DNA of 64,000 nt, taken from contig JANTQA010000010.1 in NCBI GenBank assembly GCA_027625915.1, forward strand, positions 682,001-746,000. The letters run 5' to 3'. The DNA is from Anaeramoeba flamelloides. Taxonomy: Eukaryota > Metamonada > Anaeramoebidae. Positions 1-12,013 of the stretch are shown in pieces. Each line of letters starts with the position of its first letter. The first letter of the stretch is position 1. Both the position numbers and the translations under genes were made by a program. The notes under the pieces are model-generated. The model was not told where the DNA came from, did not search any database, and was given only the letters and a program-made list of their open reading frames with translations.

Positions 1-947
1 TAAATAATCAGCAATTTTGTAACAAAAACTTTCTTGTTGAAATAGGAAAAGAACAAAGAAATTCTTCACAAAAAAGTTGTAATGTAAATAAATTTACCTC
101 ATTTTCTTAACTGGTATTTGAATTCTAAATGGGAAAGAATTTTCACTTCATTTTCCATATTTTTTTTTTATAAATATAGTTCTTAAAGAAAGAGGTTCTC
201 GATCTATGTTCTCTTAAAAAAGAGAAATTAAAAATGAAGTGAAAAAAAATCCCATTTATTATTCAAATACCAGTAAAACAATGAAAAATATTTTTCATTC
301 TGATTATTTTTACGTTTTTTTCTTTTTTTCAAATTTCCATTCAGGCAATTAACCCCAGAACAAGATCTATCTTTTTGTGGGAATTAGTTAACGAAATTAA
401 GTCTTCTTCAAAACCTATAAATCTTTTTTAGCATGAGCTTTTGCTCTTATTTTATTGAATTTACAAAGCTATTTGTTTTTTTTTTGGATTTTTTACTTTA
501 TTTAGAGTTTTTAAATTGTCCAACCAATCACATTATCGAACACAAATAGATTTTGGGTAGTATATTCTTTAATTTTCAATCCATATTGATGATAATTGTT
601 TTTCACTCGTGTTTGTCAAAGAAATTAAAAAAATAATTTAATTGGCTCCTCTTCCAAGTTCTTTTAGATTAGACTCTAAGTTAATGTACACAATATTTGT
701 AAAACTTCTTTATTACCAGTTTTTGTAAAATTTATGAGTTTTCTGTTTACTGCTTTTGGGCCTAATGAGTTTTAAAAATTTCGGTTAATTATCTTTTTTT
801 CAATTTGGAAATTTGACTTTCATTTGTGTTTCTTTTTACTCCCAATAGAGACTGGAGATAAAAAAGATACCAACCCAAATAGAAGAACATCAAATTATGA
901 AATATTTCTTTGAAAATTGCTTTGAGGAAAAAAAGGATATTGAAATG
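1..947. other. gene-free AT-rich spacer
   Basis: No coding region, RNA gene or clear repeat pair is recognised here. Short open frames exist but have low-complexity composition and match no family I know. It ends at the TA target duplication of the nested transposon that follows. Confidence 0.5.
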
Positions 948-949
948 TA

Positions 950-1906
950 CTGTAACTGTTGAGAGAAAAATGTTGGAAAGATAAAAATAGTTGGACACCT
1001 TTTTTAATTGGGAACATTACTGAAAATGATTTTTAATTTCAATCGTTTGTGAAATAACTAAAGAAATTAAGAATAATCTACTTATTAGAATAAGGATTAA
1101 TGTAATTCTACTTTTTCAAAACCTTATCTTTTATAGTCTAAATCAAGTTTAAAAATTACCATTTTCAAAATTAATAATAAACTTTACTAAAACTTGGATT
1201 TTTTTTCCAATAACATGATCTACTTTAGTTATCAACCACCCAAATGGGTATTATACACAAACAGCAGATTAATGAACTTGTAACACATTTAAACTTGTAT
1301 TTATCAAAAATTCACCTAGTTATCAATAGCATTTGATTTTCAATTTTACTAATGTTCCCAATTAAAAATGGTGTACAACTATTTTTTCTCTGTCAAACAT
1401 TTTTCTCTCAACAGTAATCAAAATAATGCTTACCCAACGACTATAATCCATGTTTCAAAATATAATGTGTTTTTTTTTATATCTTCTTGTTCCAATGCTA
1501 ACTTCCAATTTACTACCCAATAGTAGACCTTAGTTCAAATCGGTTTTAAAAGTAAACATCTTGATATTTTCTGTAAAATTTCAATTATTACTGCAATTCA
1601 TTCAAAATTTATTGTAATTTTTTCACTTTTTTTGATATATTTTTGAAATTTTTTTTGTTTTTTTGATATATAAAAATTTTCTGACAAAAATTACCTCTAT
1701 TTTTTGTGATAAATTGTCTAATTTGATCCTTTATTTTTAGAATTTATTTTTAAATAATAGAACTTTAAGAAATTAATACCATATTTAATTAAGGTTTATT
1801 GTTGGATTCTTTGATTGGTTGATGTACAGGTCTTCTACAACAAAAAACACAGTTTTACTTTTGAAACTTTGATTATACTTTTCTACACGATTTATTTTAA
1901 CAACAG
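950..1906. mobile_element. Family A MITE (TA target site), copy 1, carrying a nested element
   Basis: This is a non-autonomous DNA transposon flanked by TA at 948-949 and 1907-1908. Its right end, read inward, is CTGTTGTTAAAATAAATC. Its left end starts CTGTAA and resumes as TCAAAATAATGC beyond a 459-bp inserted element at 956-1414. The body from about 1418 matches the second copy at 14831-15309 along its length, including a shared ACAACGACTATAATCC-like motif (CCAACGACTATAATCC here). Without the insert the element is about 495 bp. The TA duplication and CTGT-type ends resemble Tc1/mariner-derived MITEs (inference). No transposase frame is present. Confidence 0.75.
956..1414 (-). mobile_element. 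Family B MITE (TAA/TTA target site), copy 1, nested in family A
   Basis: The ends are CTGTTGAGAG and CTCTCAACAG. The flanking TAA is duplicated at 953-955 and 1415-1417. The inverted repeat runs about 80-90 bp and includes a second block, AATTGGGAACATT. Two further copies lie at 23809-24266 and 28096-28536; this one is in the opposite orientation. A 3-bp TWA duplication fits Tourist/PIF-Harbinger-type MITEs (inference). It lies inside the terminal repeat of the family A element, so it is the younger of the two. Confidence 0.8.
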
Positions 1907-1908
1907 TA

Positions 1909-3177
1909 AATGGAAGATATTTCCCCCTTTATTATTTAAATACTAGTAAGGAAAGGAAGACCGAAGTTATTCGTATACTTTCCCATCCGTAGTTGGTTTT
2001 GAAGGACTTTTATCTTTATTCGTTGGATTCTGTAGAAAAATATTTTTGGAATTGAACAAACAATTTTTGAGGTTTTCATGAATAATATTTCACCTGGAAG
2101 ATTTTTAGTTGGTTTGTTGTTTGACATATGGTTCTCAAAAAGAATTGTCGTTCAAAAAAAATAATATAAAAATAATGACTACTTTTGAAGTAAAATCTAC
2201 TTTCATAAACAAAAAAAACAAATTTTCAAATAGAATATATAAGGGAGTAAGAACATTTTTCAAATTTTGAGTGTTATTATTTATGCAAAATTGTATTATT
2301 CAATATATTTCTTTTCGAAAAAATATGATATTTTAATAAATACGTAGAGTGTCGGATCTCCTAGTATAATATATTTTCATACCAACAAAAAATGGGATAC
2401 AAAAAAATGAAAAGACTGATCAAAAAAAAAATAAATTAAAATTTCTTATTTCTTATTGAGTGTATCCCTTCTTTTATTGATTGTTATTCTGATTTGATTA
2501 ATTTTTGCTTTGTGTTTATTTATTCTTCTTATAGTATTATTAGGTTTACCAATCTGGTAATTTGAAAATAGATTATCTTATATCAGGTGTATTACTTGTT
2601 ATTTTAGCACTTAGCTGATCGATCTTCAACTCTTTATGAATTTTGATAGTTGTTCAAAAAAAATAATTTTTTTGAAATTTATTAAATTTTTAACTGGAAT
2701 TCAAATGGAAAAGTATAAGACTAATATATCAGAAGTTAAGTTATAAAAAAATATGGGTTATGGGTTGTTGATTGATATTTTTAATTAAGTTTATTTTTAT
2801 TTGGATCTTTTAAAAACATTTTTTTTTTTATTTTGTTAATTGACAAAAACTAAATCATAATTTTTTTCTACGGCCTAAAAATCAAAATTTATTAACTTGA
2901 AAACCTTCCAATCTAATTAATCTTAAACTCTCAATTTGGATTTTGGAAAAAAAAAATAAATTGTCAAAAATTGCCATTTTGAACCACGATTAATACTTAT
3001 ACCAAGCACCAAATTGATCAGCCAAGAACCAAATTAACAAGTCATTACAAACGAAACACGATTATGTTTTTTCAAATTTTCAGGGAATGTAAACCTTAAT
3101 TAATGTGATTTTTTGAAGATATATAGAGTCTTGAAAAAAATACATGACATTGAAAAACATCCCTTAAGGGACTAGTC
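1909..3177. other. gene-free AT-rich spacer
   Basis: Nothing coding is recognised. Near the right edge (about 3161-3174) a palindromic CCCTTAAGGG followed by ACTAGTC matches the terminal repeat of the small family I element and is probably a solitary remnant end. Confidence 0.4.
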
Positions 3178-3710
3178 TAAACTAGATTCCAAAATTTTGG
3201 ACACAGTTTAAACAGTTGAAAGAACATCATTACTGCACTTTAAATTCAATTTGGAAAGAATTTTGATTTTACAAACTATTTCATTTTTTGTCTTTTTTGT
3301 TTTGTTTTCATTTCCTTTTTTGCCAGTTACGTAATCTGTTTGGTTAGATCTGAGAATTTTTTTCAATGGTTGATAGAAGGTTAGTGTTGAGTTTGTTTAA
3401 TAGAAAAATCACATATAATCAGTAGATGATATCTTATCATTTGATCGATCAACAATTGTTGCTAAAATTTCAACAAATTTACGAATACATTTTTTGTTCC
3501 GCTCGTTTCATTATTTTGGACACACTGATTTTTATTTTTGAGTTTTATATTTTTTTCTTTTATTTGGATTAAAATGATTACTTAGTAAAACATTAATACT
3601 GAGCAACTTAAATGTTGTTTTATATTAGGTTTGGAAAAATACAATAAATTGGGTTTTTTTTTTGCCTATTTTTGATTTTAGGTTTGTCCAAATTTTTGGA
3701 ATGGGGTTTA
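3178..3710 (+). mobile_element. Dispersed repeat family H, copy 1
   Basis: It is similar along about 530 bp to 25015-25550. Both copies share blocks such as AACAAACTATTTC-like text, the run around TTTTGTCTTTTTTGTTTTG and TTAGTGTTGAGTTTG. The ends are an inverted pair: ATTCCAAAATTTTGGAC at the left against ATTCCAAAAATTTGGAC read inward from the right. No protein frame is present. This is probably another non-autonomous DNA transposon; a target duplication could not be fixed. Confidence 0.6.
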
Positions 3711-4539
3711 TATTAAATTTTTTTAGGTAAATTTAATTGAGATTTAGAATTTTTTTTGCCCATTACTTAGATTTCAAATCAAAGTGAAAAACTTCTTTGT
3801 ATAGTAATGAAATCTCGATAAATGACATTCATTAAATTTATTTATTGTTTTTATAGAAATAAAAAAATTTTACATTTTTTCACTTTTTTGAAAGTTGCTT
3901 TTTTTCAACTTTTTGCAAAAATACAAAAAATAAAAAAAAATATGAGCAAGAAAGCAGAACCTTGTTATGTTTGTGGAAGACCTACAAAAAATAGTTTGAA
4001 AAATAAACCTGAAAGGGTTTTTTTGGATTTGCATGAAAACATAGTTTGATTCGAAAAAAATATACAATATATGCTTTACTCTTGATAAAAGATTTTCTTT
4101 ATTTATATTGTACCATTCTTTTTTTTCATGAATCTACTTTTTCAGTTTACACTCTTTTGTTTTTGTTGAATTTGAAGTTTTTTTAAAGTGTTCCCAAATT
4201 TCCATTCCAAAAGTTTTTGCCAGATTCAAAAAAAATCAAAGAAAAGAATAAGAACTATTTTTTATAAAAGTAATTATTGATAAAACAAATTGAGTTCATT
4301 ATAGAGTCAAGTTGGGTGAACAGAAGTGAAGGAGAAAATATTCACTAGTTTTAAATTATTTTTTCGTTTTTCAAAATGAGAATAAATATTATTTTTGACA
4401 AAATAATTAAATCCAAAATTAATCAAAAAATTCTCATCCACTCAAGATCTTTTTTTAAAAAATAAATTTTTAAAAGTCACTTTTTTTGACAGAATTGTAA
4501 AATTTTAAAAAAACAAGAACTAAAAGTTCTAACATTGAA
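3711..4539. other. spacer with one tiny open frame
   Basis: Apart from the small frame at 3942-4049, nothing is recognised. The sequence is A/T homopolymer-rich. Confidence 0.4.
3942..4049 (+). pseudogene. possible 35-codon zinc-knuckle scrap or first exon
   Basis: An ATG-initiated frame encodes MSKKAEPCYVCGRPTKN followed by a basic stretch and a stop. The CxxC pair in a less AT-biased stretch looks more protein-like than the surroundings. No second CxxC, partner exon or known family could be found, so it may be a first exon, a decayed gene fragment or chance. Other starts that extend it upstream are TTT-rich and unconvincing. Confidence 0.15.
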
Positions 4540-4638
4540 AAAACCCGTCTATTTTCAATTTTAAACATATTTCAAGATAAGGATTCCTTATTTAGTTATT
4601 GGTCAAAAAAAAAAATTAATAGAGACTAGTCCCTTAAA
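4540..4638. mobile_element. Family I short repeat, partial copy
   Basis: The right part and end (GAGACTAGTCCCTTAA) match the fuller copies at 54792-54979 and 62902-63091, including a shared GATAAGGA block. The left end is too diverged to place. Confidence 0.5.
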
Positions 4639-4724
4639 ACGATTTTTGGCTAATTAATTGTTAGAAAAGTTTTTTATCATTGATGAATAATTTCTCTTAT
4701 TTAAGAATCAAACTTTTAACTCTC

Positions 4725-5065
4725 TCACTTATTAGTCTGATGACAAATTAAATTACACTTGTTCAAAATACCATTCAATCAAAAAATAAGAATAAAAATT
4801 ATCATTTTCGAAATCAAACTCTAGCAAACCACTCTAAAACCCCTATTATATATTAAATAAGTTGATCTACTTTAGATTCAACCATATTTTATTTAGTTAT
4901 TTCTAAATATTCTAATGAAACCCCATTTTAATTAATTTAAGTTAGGTTTATTACTTAGTTCATAAAAAAATTGGTTAACAATAAAAAGGATTTGATTTTA
5001 AATAAGCAACAAAACAACAATTTTACTCATACTAACAATAGTAAATCTTTGTAGTTGATTATTTT
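4725..5065 (+). repeat. Dispersed repeat family N, copy 1
   Basis: About 340 bp is collinear with 41085-41415. Shared landmarks include AAGAATAAAAATTATC, TTGATCTACTTT and GGATTTGATT in the same order and spacing. No terminal repeats or coding frame are seen. It looks like an old inactive element. Confidence 0.5.
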
Positions 5066-5722
5066 CAATAAAGTGATTTTTTTCAGTTCTCTTCTTGTTT
5101 TCTAAAAAAGCTTTCGACAAATGACGTTTTTTGTTTTTCATTCATATCCTGTTAGACTTTCTCAACAAAATTTAGAATTCATTTTACTCTACAAAGAAAA
5201 TAATTTGAACAGAACTAATTCCAAAGACACTGAGGTTATGTGAGCTTTTTTTGAATTGCAAAAAAAAATTATTTCGACTTTCTCAAATTTAAAAGATCAA
5301 TCAAAAGTTGGTTTGAAATCCCTATTTTGTAGTTTGTTTTACCATTACAAGACCAAAAAAAATATTTACTAAACGACCAAGAATACAACAACCCTTTTTT
5401 TCTTGTCTCAATCCCAAAATTAAAGAATAAAAAACTTTACAAATTTTTTTATTTCTTACGTTAGAAAATAATAATTCTTATTGAGACCAACAACTTTAAT
5501 AAAGTTTAAAGTCTTAATAAATTGTCACTACACTTGTTAGTGTGGTGTTTTTTATTGTACACACATCATTTGGATCTTGGTATAAACTCAAAAATATACT
5601 TGAACAATCATTATTTTTAAGATTTAACAAAATTAAGTCAAACAAATTTAAATAAAATAACAAAAGCTGAGACTACTGTTAACTAATCATTAGTTTCTTA
5701 TTCCAACAAAAAAAAAAGAAAA
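5066..5722. promoter_or_regulatory. spacer upstream of the RWD/F-box/LRR gene
   Basis: No repeat or gene is recognised. An A-rich run directly precedes the ATG at 5723, as is common before starts in AT-rich protists. No TATA or initiator element can be assigned. Confidence 0.3.
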
Positions 5723-8140
5723 ATGACAAACGAAGTCTATGAAGAAGTAGAGGTTTTAGAATCAATTTATGAGGACACGATCGAAATTTTGCAACCAACG
5801 ATCGAAGAAAAGAAAGAGCATGTGATTTTAAATGTTGTATTGGGCATGAAGTCAAACACATTAAATAAGGTTGCGATCAAAATCCGAGTGTCATTAAAAA
5901 TCTTTTCAACGTACCCTGACAGCGTCCCTGAGATCAAAATTGAAAACCGATCTGGAAGCGAAATCAAGATCCCCGAATCAGAATTCGAGGATTTTTTGGG
6001 TCTTATGAATGAAAATGCGGAAGAAATGAAGGGAAGCGGCATGATTTTCAATCTGGTTATGGTAGCACAGGACTTTATTGATGGCTTGGATGATTATTTA
6101 ATTGTCTTCAACACAATCGAAACATTACCTCGGGATTTGATCGTGGACATCTTTTCTTATATCCCAAATGACTTTTATGTGACACTGTCCTGCGTCTGTA
6201 AAAGGTGGAATGAAATCTTAGCTTGTGAAAGAATTCTTTGGAGCGATTTGTGGATTCAAAACGTCAGACAAAATGCAAACTACTTCCAGAAGAGTAGCGT
6301 CCACTGGGAAAACGATTTTAAGTTCCATTCGATCAGTGTTTTAATGGATCGCAACCTCAAGATCGCTGGATCTGAAATATTAAACTTTAGTGACATCTTT
6401 TTTAATACAAACCAACTTTCTTTTGCCTTTGATCAATTAGAGCACATGTCGCTAATTCGATTAAGCCGAAATATCTATAATTCAAAAATCGACCAAGCCA
6501 ATCTTGTAAATTTATTGAATGCTTTGAATACGAAGCGATCAAAAGGGCTAAGCTCGCTTGCACTTGAGTGTGTCCCTGAATTTAGTGCCTACAAGATAAT
6601 CCAAAAAATCGCCAAGGAGAGGTTTGTCTCTTTGAAATGCAATACTGTGGAAGGCTCAAAACAAATTCTTTCTTATATCAGTTATCCAAATATTCTTGAA
6701 ACTTTGGAGCTGACTCATTGCGGGATCAAAAAGATTTCCGAGTCATTCTTTAAGTTTCACAATTTAAAAAGTCTAAATTTAGCACACAACCCAATAAAGA
6801 CCCTACCTATGGAATTATTTTTATCAAAATCAATAGAGTCTATAAATTTAAATAATACACTTATTTATAAGATCAGGCCGACAAGTAATAACAAATCGAT
6901 GCCTGCAAATAACACATTAAAGAAGTTAACCATTGCAAGTTCAAATTTAACATCTTGGCCCCCGCTCTTATGCAAACTATTGCAATTGGAAATACTCGAC
7001 ATCTCCAATAATACAATTGACACGATCTCAAATGATATTAGAAATTATGGGAAAATGAGATGCTTTAATATTGCAAATAATGACTTAACAAAATTCCCAA
7101 TCGAAAATGTATTGGCAAGCTGGCCCAATGTCCGATATTTGAATATTAGTAAAAACAAGATAGCTGACATAAATGTTAAAAATAACATTTTTACAGGCCT
7201 AACTGTATTCCACTTCCACGAAAATCTAATTACAAATTTCCCTTTATTCTATTTTACTAACACACAATTGCTAAAAGATCAATCTTTTAACGTTTCGAAA
7301 AATCAAATTAATGACTTTAGTTCAATTGAAACTAATGAAAATTTAATCAAGAATCAATTGCAAATATTATTTGAAGAAATGAATTTTAATTCCAATAGAC
7401 TGCAAAAGTTTCCTTTAATATTACAATATACCAAAAAATTGAAAACTTTAAAACTGTCCAATAATAATTTACAAAATGATATTAAAATTTGCTGGGATGT
7501 AAATAATGTTAAAGACTTTAGAGAATTTAAAACTCCGAGGGGCAAGGTCCGATTAAGAATTGTGAAAAATAATTCAAAATTGCCAAACAACCAAAAAGAA
7601 AAAAAAGAGTCGATTTCAAAAAAAGTAAATAAGCAGAAATTTAATGAACAATCAAAATTGAACAATATTCAAAAAGAAAAAATTATAGACAGCAATCACA
7701 AGATTTCAGTATTAAATCAAGATTTAAAATTCCAATCATTTGATAACAGCAAAGCCATATTTTTAAATCTCAGCCAAACATTAACTACGCTTGATCTTTC
7801 ATACAATAAAATTAAATTTTTTCCAAAAGAAATATTATTACTTGAAAATTTATCCAACTTAAATTTTTCAAATAATTTATTGTCCGAGGTACCACTTGAA
7901 TTTATTGAAACGTTTTATGACAAATTACAGGTAATAGATTTTAGTAATAATCTGATGAAAAATATCCCCTTTTCAAATGGAAACTTATTTTTAGTAACCC
8001 CAAAGTTTTTGACAACTTTAGCACACCCTTTCATCATATTTACAAAATTACGATTCATCTCTTTTAGTGGGAATCAGATACCAAAAAAAAAATACTTGAA
8101 ATTCACTTCATATTTTGAGAATAAATCGAATCAAAATTGA
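5723..8140 (+). CDS. RWD / F-box / leucine-rich-repeat protein
   Basis: This single-exon gene encodes 805 residues. Residues 1-120 form an RWD domain: LESIYED near the start, then the family's YPxxxPE signature as TYPDSVPE around 63-70. Residues 134-178 are an F-box (LPRDLIVDIF, with conserved CxCKRWNE and LW). From about 330 onward come irregular leucine-rich repeats (LxxLxLxxNxI, as in LKSLNLAHNPIKTLP), broken near 610-660 by a Lys/Gln-rich linker, then resuming to the C terminus. F-box proteins dock on Skp1 in SCF ubiquitin ligases while LRRs bind substrates; RWD domains often contact E2s or other ubiquitin or kinase partners. An SCF substrate adaptor is therefore likely (inference). The ATG sits after an A-rich leader and the frame ends in TGA. 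G+C and codon use are host-like. Confidence 0.88.
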   Translation: MTNEVYEEVEVLESIYEDTIEILQPTIEEKKEHVILNVVLGMKSNTLNKVAIKIRVSLKIFSTYPDSVPEIKIENRSGSEIKIPESEFEDFLGLMNENAEEMKGSGMIFNLVMVAQDFIDGLDDYLIVFNTIETLPRDLIVDIFSYIPNDFYVTLSCVCKRWNEILACERILWSDLWIQNVRQNANYFQKSSVHWENDFKFHSISVLMDRNLKIAGSEILNFSDIFFNTNQLSFAFDQLEHMSLIRLSRNIYNSKIDQANLVNLLNALNTKRSKGLSSLALECVPEFSAYKIIQKIAKERFVSLKCNTVEGSKQILSYISYPNILETLELTHCGIKKISESFFKFHNLKSLNLAHNPIKTLPMELFLSKSIESINLNNTLIYKIRPTSNNKSMPANNTLKKLTIASSNLTSWPPLLCKLLQLEILDISNNTIDTISNDIRNYGKMRCFNIANNDLTKFPIENVLASWPNVRYLNISKNKIADINVKNNIFTGLTVFHFHENLITNFPLFYFTNTQLLKDQSFNVSKNQINDFSSIETNENLIKNQLQILFEEMNFNSNRLQKFPLILQYTKKLKTLKLSNNNLQNDIKICWDVNNVKDFREFKTPRGKVRLRIVKNNSKLPNNQKEKKESISKKVNKQKFNEQSKLNNIQKEKIIDSNHKISVLNQDLKFQSFDNSKAIFLNLSQTLTTLDLSYNKIKFFPKEILLLENLSNLNFSNNLLSEVPLEFIETFYDKLQVIDFSNNLMKNIPFSNGNLFLVTPKFLTTLAHPFIIFTKLRFISFSGNQIPKKKYLKFTSYFENKSNQN

Positions 8141-9859
8141 TCTTCCAAAAAGAATATTATTTTTTTTTTTTTTGTCATAATTTGAAAAATAAAATTCAAT
8201 AATTATTTTATAATATATATATATATATGTATACCCATTATCATATCTAATAGGATGATTTTTTACTATTGTTATTTTTAATCACCTAATTTCAATTGTT
8301 TTTGAGATATTTTTTTTTTTTTGAGTTTTTCATTAAATAAGTTTACAAGGTTAAGTACATCTTTTTATAAAATGCTTTGTTTATGTTTTGGATTTGCGAA
8401 ATTATTTTTATATTCATGTTCTGGGATTTTGCAATATATGTCCCTACTACCCAAAAAACACTAAAAATGGAAAACTGATCAAATACTTTCCATTAACAAA
8501 ATTAAAAAAACAAAATGAAAAAATAAAAATAAATAAAGTTTCAAGTTAACTTTTTCTTGAAAACATTTTTTGCCAAAATGATTGAATTCAAAGTTGAAAT
8601 TATGTATATTTTTATATACATTATCTTGTTTTAACTCATTTATTAAAACAAATTCTCAATTATTGGTATTTTATTTTGACAAAAGGAACTATTTTGGTAC
8701 TCAAATGTTTATTTTATTTTTAAATGGCAAAATTTAAAAAAAAAGTTCAACTAAAAAAGATAAACTCTCTCGAAAAATATTTTAATTTAATACATTAGCT
8801 TATTCTTTGATATCAACATTTTCTCAACCCCATTTGTAAAAAAATAATAATAAAGGAGATAGTAATTTCAAAAAATATTTTCGATATTCAAAAGTTGAGT
8901 GTTTTTATTCGAAAAAATTTTATCCCATAGTTTAATTGAATTAAGTTATAGGCTAGATATTGAAAAATATTAATCAAAAAAAAAAAAAAAAAAATAGTGC
9001 TTATTTGTGGTAAGGACATGTTAAATTGATAATATATATATATATATATATAAGCTAAATTTCAAAAATAGGATCATATTTTTAAATTAGAAAAAAAAAT
9101 GTATTTTATTAAAATTTTTAGAGATAATAACCAATACTGATAAATAAATAAAAATATAATGAAAGGATAATCATTTTATTTTTTGAAATTAAAAAAAAAA
9201 ACAAACAAAAAACTAATGAAAAAGTTTGCTCCGAATTTTGATATTCGGATTATATTTGATAAAATTGAAAAAAATAGTAATTTTCAGATTTTATAATTAA
9301 TAATATTTTCTCATTCTTTACTAAAAAACTTTTTACTGGCCTTCAAACCTTTTGTTTAGAAAATTTTTTTATCAGGAAATTTTGCTTGGAGTGATTAAAT
9401 TTTATTAAATTCAAAAATAAATTCCCTCAAATTGAAAAAGTAAAGAGAGATTAAAAATTATTTTATTAATACTAATCCAGGAGAGAATTTCATATTTATA
9501 TTATTTATAAAAATCTCAAGAGAATTTGATAATCATCCTTCGCTCTTAAGGTTCTTCAAATATTATTTATATTGTAAAATTTTAATCAATAAAAAATCTT
9601 AATATAAATGAAAATGATTAGTATTTTCAAAATAACGAACCATAACGAAACATTTTGTGGAATTTTATAATCAGATTTTTTTCTTGAAAAACTACATATT
9701 TTTACAAGTTATCAACAGGGATTTTTTACATCACTGTATATTAACATTAATTTTTTTTAATTAATTTCATAGAAATATTAAACAAGTATAATATATTAAT
9801 AATAACCAAATATCTCTCTTGGGAATAATTTTTGACTTTTTTTTTTGTTGAATTTTTTT
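8141..9859. other. gene-free spacer with microsatellites
   Basis: It contains TA dinucleotide runs near 8212-8228 and 9031-9052 and long A/T homopolymers. No gene, RNA or paired repeat was identified. Confidence 0.5.
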
Positions 9860-10316
9860 TAACCCATTACAAAAATTTAACTCGTATTTTTTATTCAGAC
9901 TGGGTATTTGAAGATAGAAGAAGTTTCCTATAATATTCTTGATTTGGATCAAAATTAACTTTTGAGGTTAGATCTTTGATTAATGTAAATCGCTCAATAA
10001 TATTAAATACTTTGATTTTAAAATTTTGTAATATTTATCAAATTTTTTGTGAGATTAAATTATTTATTTATAAAAAAAATAAATAAATGAAATTTTTCTC
10101 ATTTTTTTGTCAAAAAATTACATTTTAATCTTTCAAAATCTTGTTAATGATTTTTTAAATTTTATTTTAAGAATCCTCTTTTTTGTTTAGATAATACTGT
10201 CATCCCATTAGTTTGTTTCTTTTATTTCTCTCGTTAGCCAATATTTTCCGTATGGGTTCAATTTCATTAATGTGGTTAAAATAAAAAACACAGGTTATTT
10301 ACACCATTGTAATTAC
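9860..10316 (+). repeat. Dispersed repeat family J, copy 1
   Basis: About 460 bp is collinear with 29030-29480. Shared blocks include AAAAATTTAACTCG, GAGGTTAGATCTTTGAT, TTTTTTGTCAAAAAATTAC and AGCCAATATTTT. No terminal inverted repeat is obvious and there is no coding frame. The family type is unassigned. Confidence 0.6.
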
Positions 10317-10794
10317 GAAGGAATTTATTTATAAATATTTATTAGTCAACAGTAGAGGTGTTTAATTATTGTACTTCCACTACCACCACCCCGTCTCTGA
10401 TATTATTAACTTATATAACATATTTTCCCATTTGATAAATTGAGATTTTAAGTTAACTATTTCAAATATATTTTAGAGTAATCTTTTTTTAATCGTGAAA
10501 GGTTATATCAAAGTTAGAAAACTCAGAATCTTTATATTATATTAAATGTTTAAAAAATTGATAATGATTACTAATAGGAAAAAAAGAAATTATCCAAAAA
10601 GATCAAGATAAAGTTGAATATTTTGGAAAATGGAAAAAGAAAAAATGATTAATAAAGAATATGCCAACAACATACTACAGATTTTTTTATTCTATCATAC
10701 ACAAATCTGCCATAATAACTTGATCTTAACTACCCTTTAAAAATACAAACTATTTTTCTCTTAAAAACTCTTAAAATAATTATATTTTTTCTTA

Positions 10795-11616
10795 CTGTCA
10801 AATCTAAAACCCGGAAATTTCTGAAACACGATAATTCCATTTATCTGATCAATTGTAAATATTAGTAAAATGTCAAAAATATACTCGCATTTTACAGACA
10901 AATAACCCAATTACCCAGCAACTTATAACCGTTCCAATTGGGGTATTGGTTAAATTATCTGAATCCACCATTTTTAACTCTTTGGTGAATTCAGAAACCA
11001 AAAAAATCCAAAATTTGTAAATTTAATTGAGAACATTACTGAAAATTGAAAATCAAATTTATTGTGATTTTCCCTTTTGATAAATTCTAAATTTATTAGG
11101 AATCATCTTTATAAGAATTATTTTGTTATTGCATTTATGAAATAAGAGTTTTATTTACTTTATATCTTTCTTTTAATAATTTTTTCAAAATTTTAAATTT
11201 CTATTGGGAACCTTAGAGGATTTTTTTTTTTACAAAATGGTTTTCATAATTTCTTAAAAATTTGCAATAATCAAACACTTCTAACAAATTAAATTCTTTC
11301 AGAATTTTTAAAAGTATAAAAATGTTTTTTATTTCAAAATTGAAAATCAATAGTAGATTTTCAATTTTCGGGTCATGTTCTCAATTAATTTTACAAAGTT
11401 GTTGTTTTTTGATATCTGAATTCACCAAAGAGTTAAAAATGGTGGATTCAGATAATTTAACCAATACCCCAATTGGAACGGTTATAAGTTGCTGGGTAAT
11501 TGGGTTATTTGTCTGTAAAATGCGAGTATATTTTTGACATTTTACTAATATTTACAATTGATCAGAAAAATGGAATTACCGGGTTTCAGAAATTTCCGGG
11601 TTTTAGATTTTAACAG
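10795..11616. mobile_element. Family D foldback element with ~200-bp inverted repeats
   Basis: The left arm runs from 10795 to about 11000 and the right arm from about 11405 to 11616. They are near-perfect inverted copies that share, for example, AAAACCCGGAAATTTC, the GCAACTTATAACCG block and the GAATTCACCAAAGAG block. Ends start CTGT(C/T). Flanks read TTA (left) and TTG (right), possibly a diverged 3-bp duplication. The central part contains a GAACATTACTGAAAATTG stretch also present in family B, which suggests a shared ancestry. Any open frame here lies within the arm and is not a gene. Confidence 0.75.
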
Positions 11617-12013
11617 TTGACAATCAGACAGATTTTAAAAAAATGTATCTTTTTTCATTTACCACAAATAAAAACAAAAAAATCTTTTACTAGTGTTGGA
11701 TAGAAAAAGAAAAACATCAACATTGAACATAAAAAAATTCTTCGAACTCTTAAACTACTTATTCCATATGACGGTTATAATTAATTGATCCTTTTGAGTG
11801 ATTATTTCTTATTTTATGAAAAATTAATTTTGAAAAATTCCAACCATTATAATATTCAGAAATCTAAAAGTTTTTCAATTTTATTGGCTTTCTTCAAATA
11901 TCTTTACCAAAAAACTGAAATTATTCTTGTTTTGAAAATAAAATGATTGTCATTTGTGTCCTTAAAAGTCTGTAATTATTCAAAACTTGAACATTTCATT
12001 CATTTTTTTAAAA
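11617..12013. promoter_or_regulatory. spacer upstream of Hsp10
   Basis: It lies between the foldback element and the Hsp10 start. No motif is assignable; the foldback element ends about 400 bp from the ATG. Confidence 0.3.

Noticed and set aside
11322-11537. 71-codon plus-strand frame
   Set aside because: It lies in the right arm of the family D foldback element, and its content is mirrored in the left arm.
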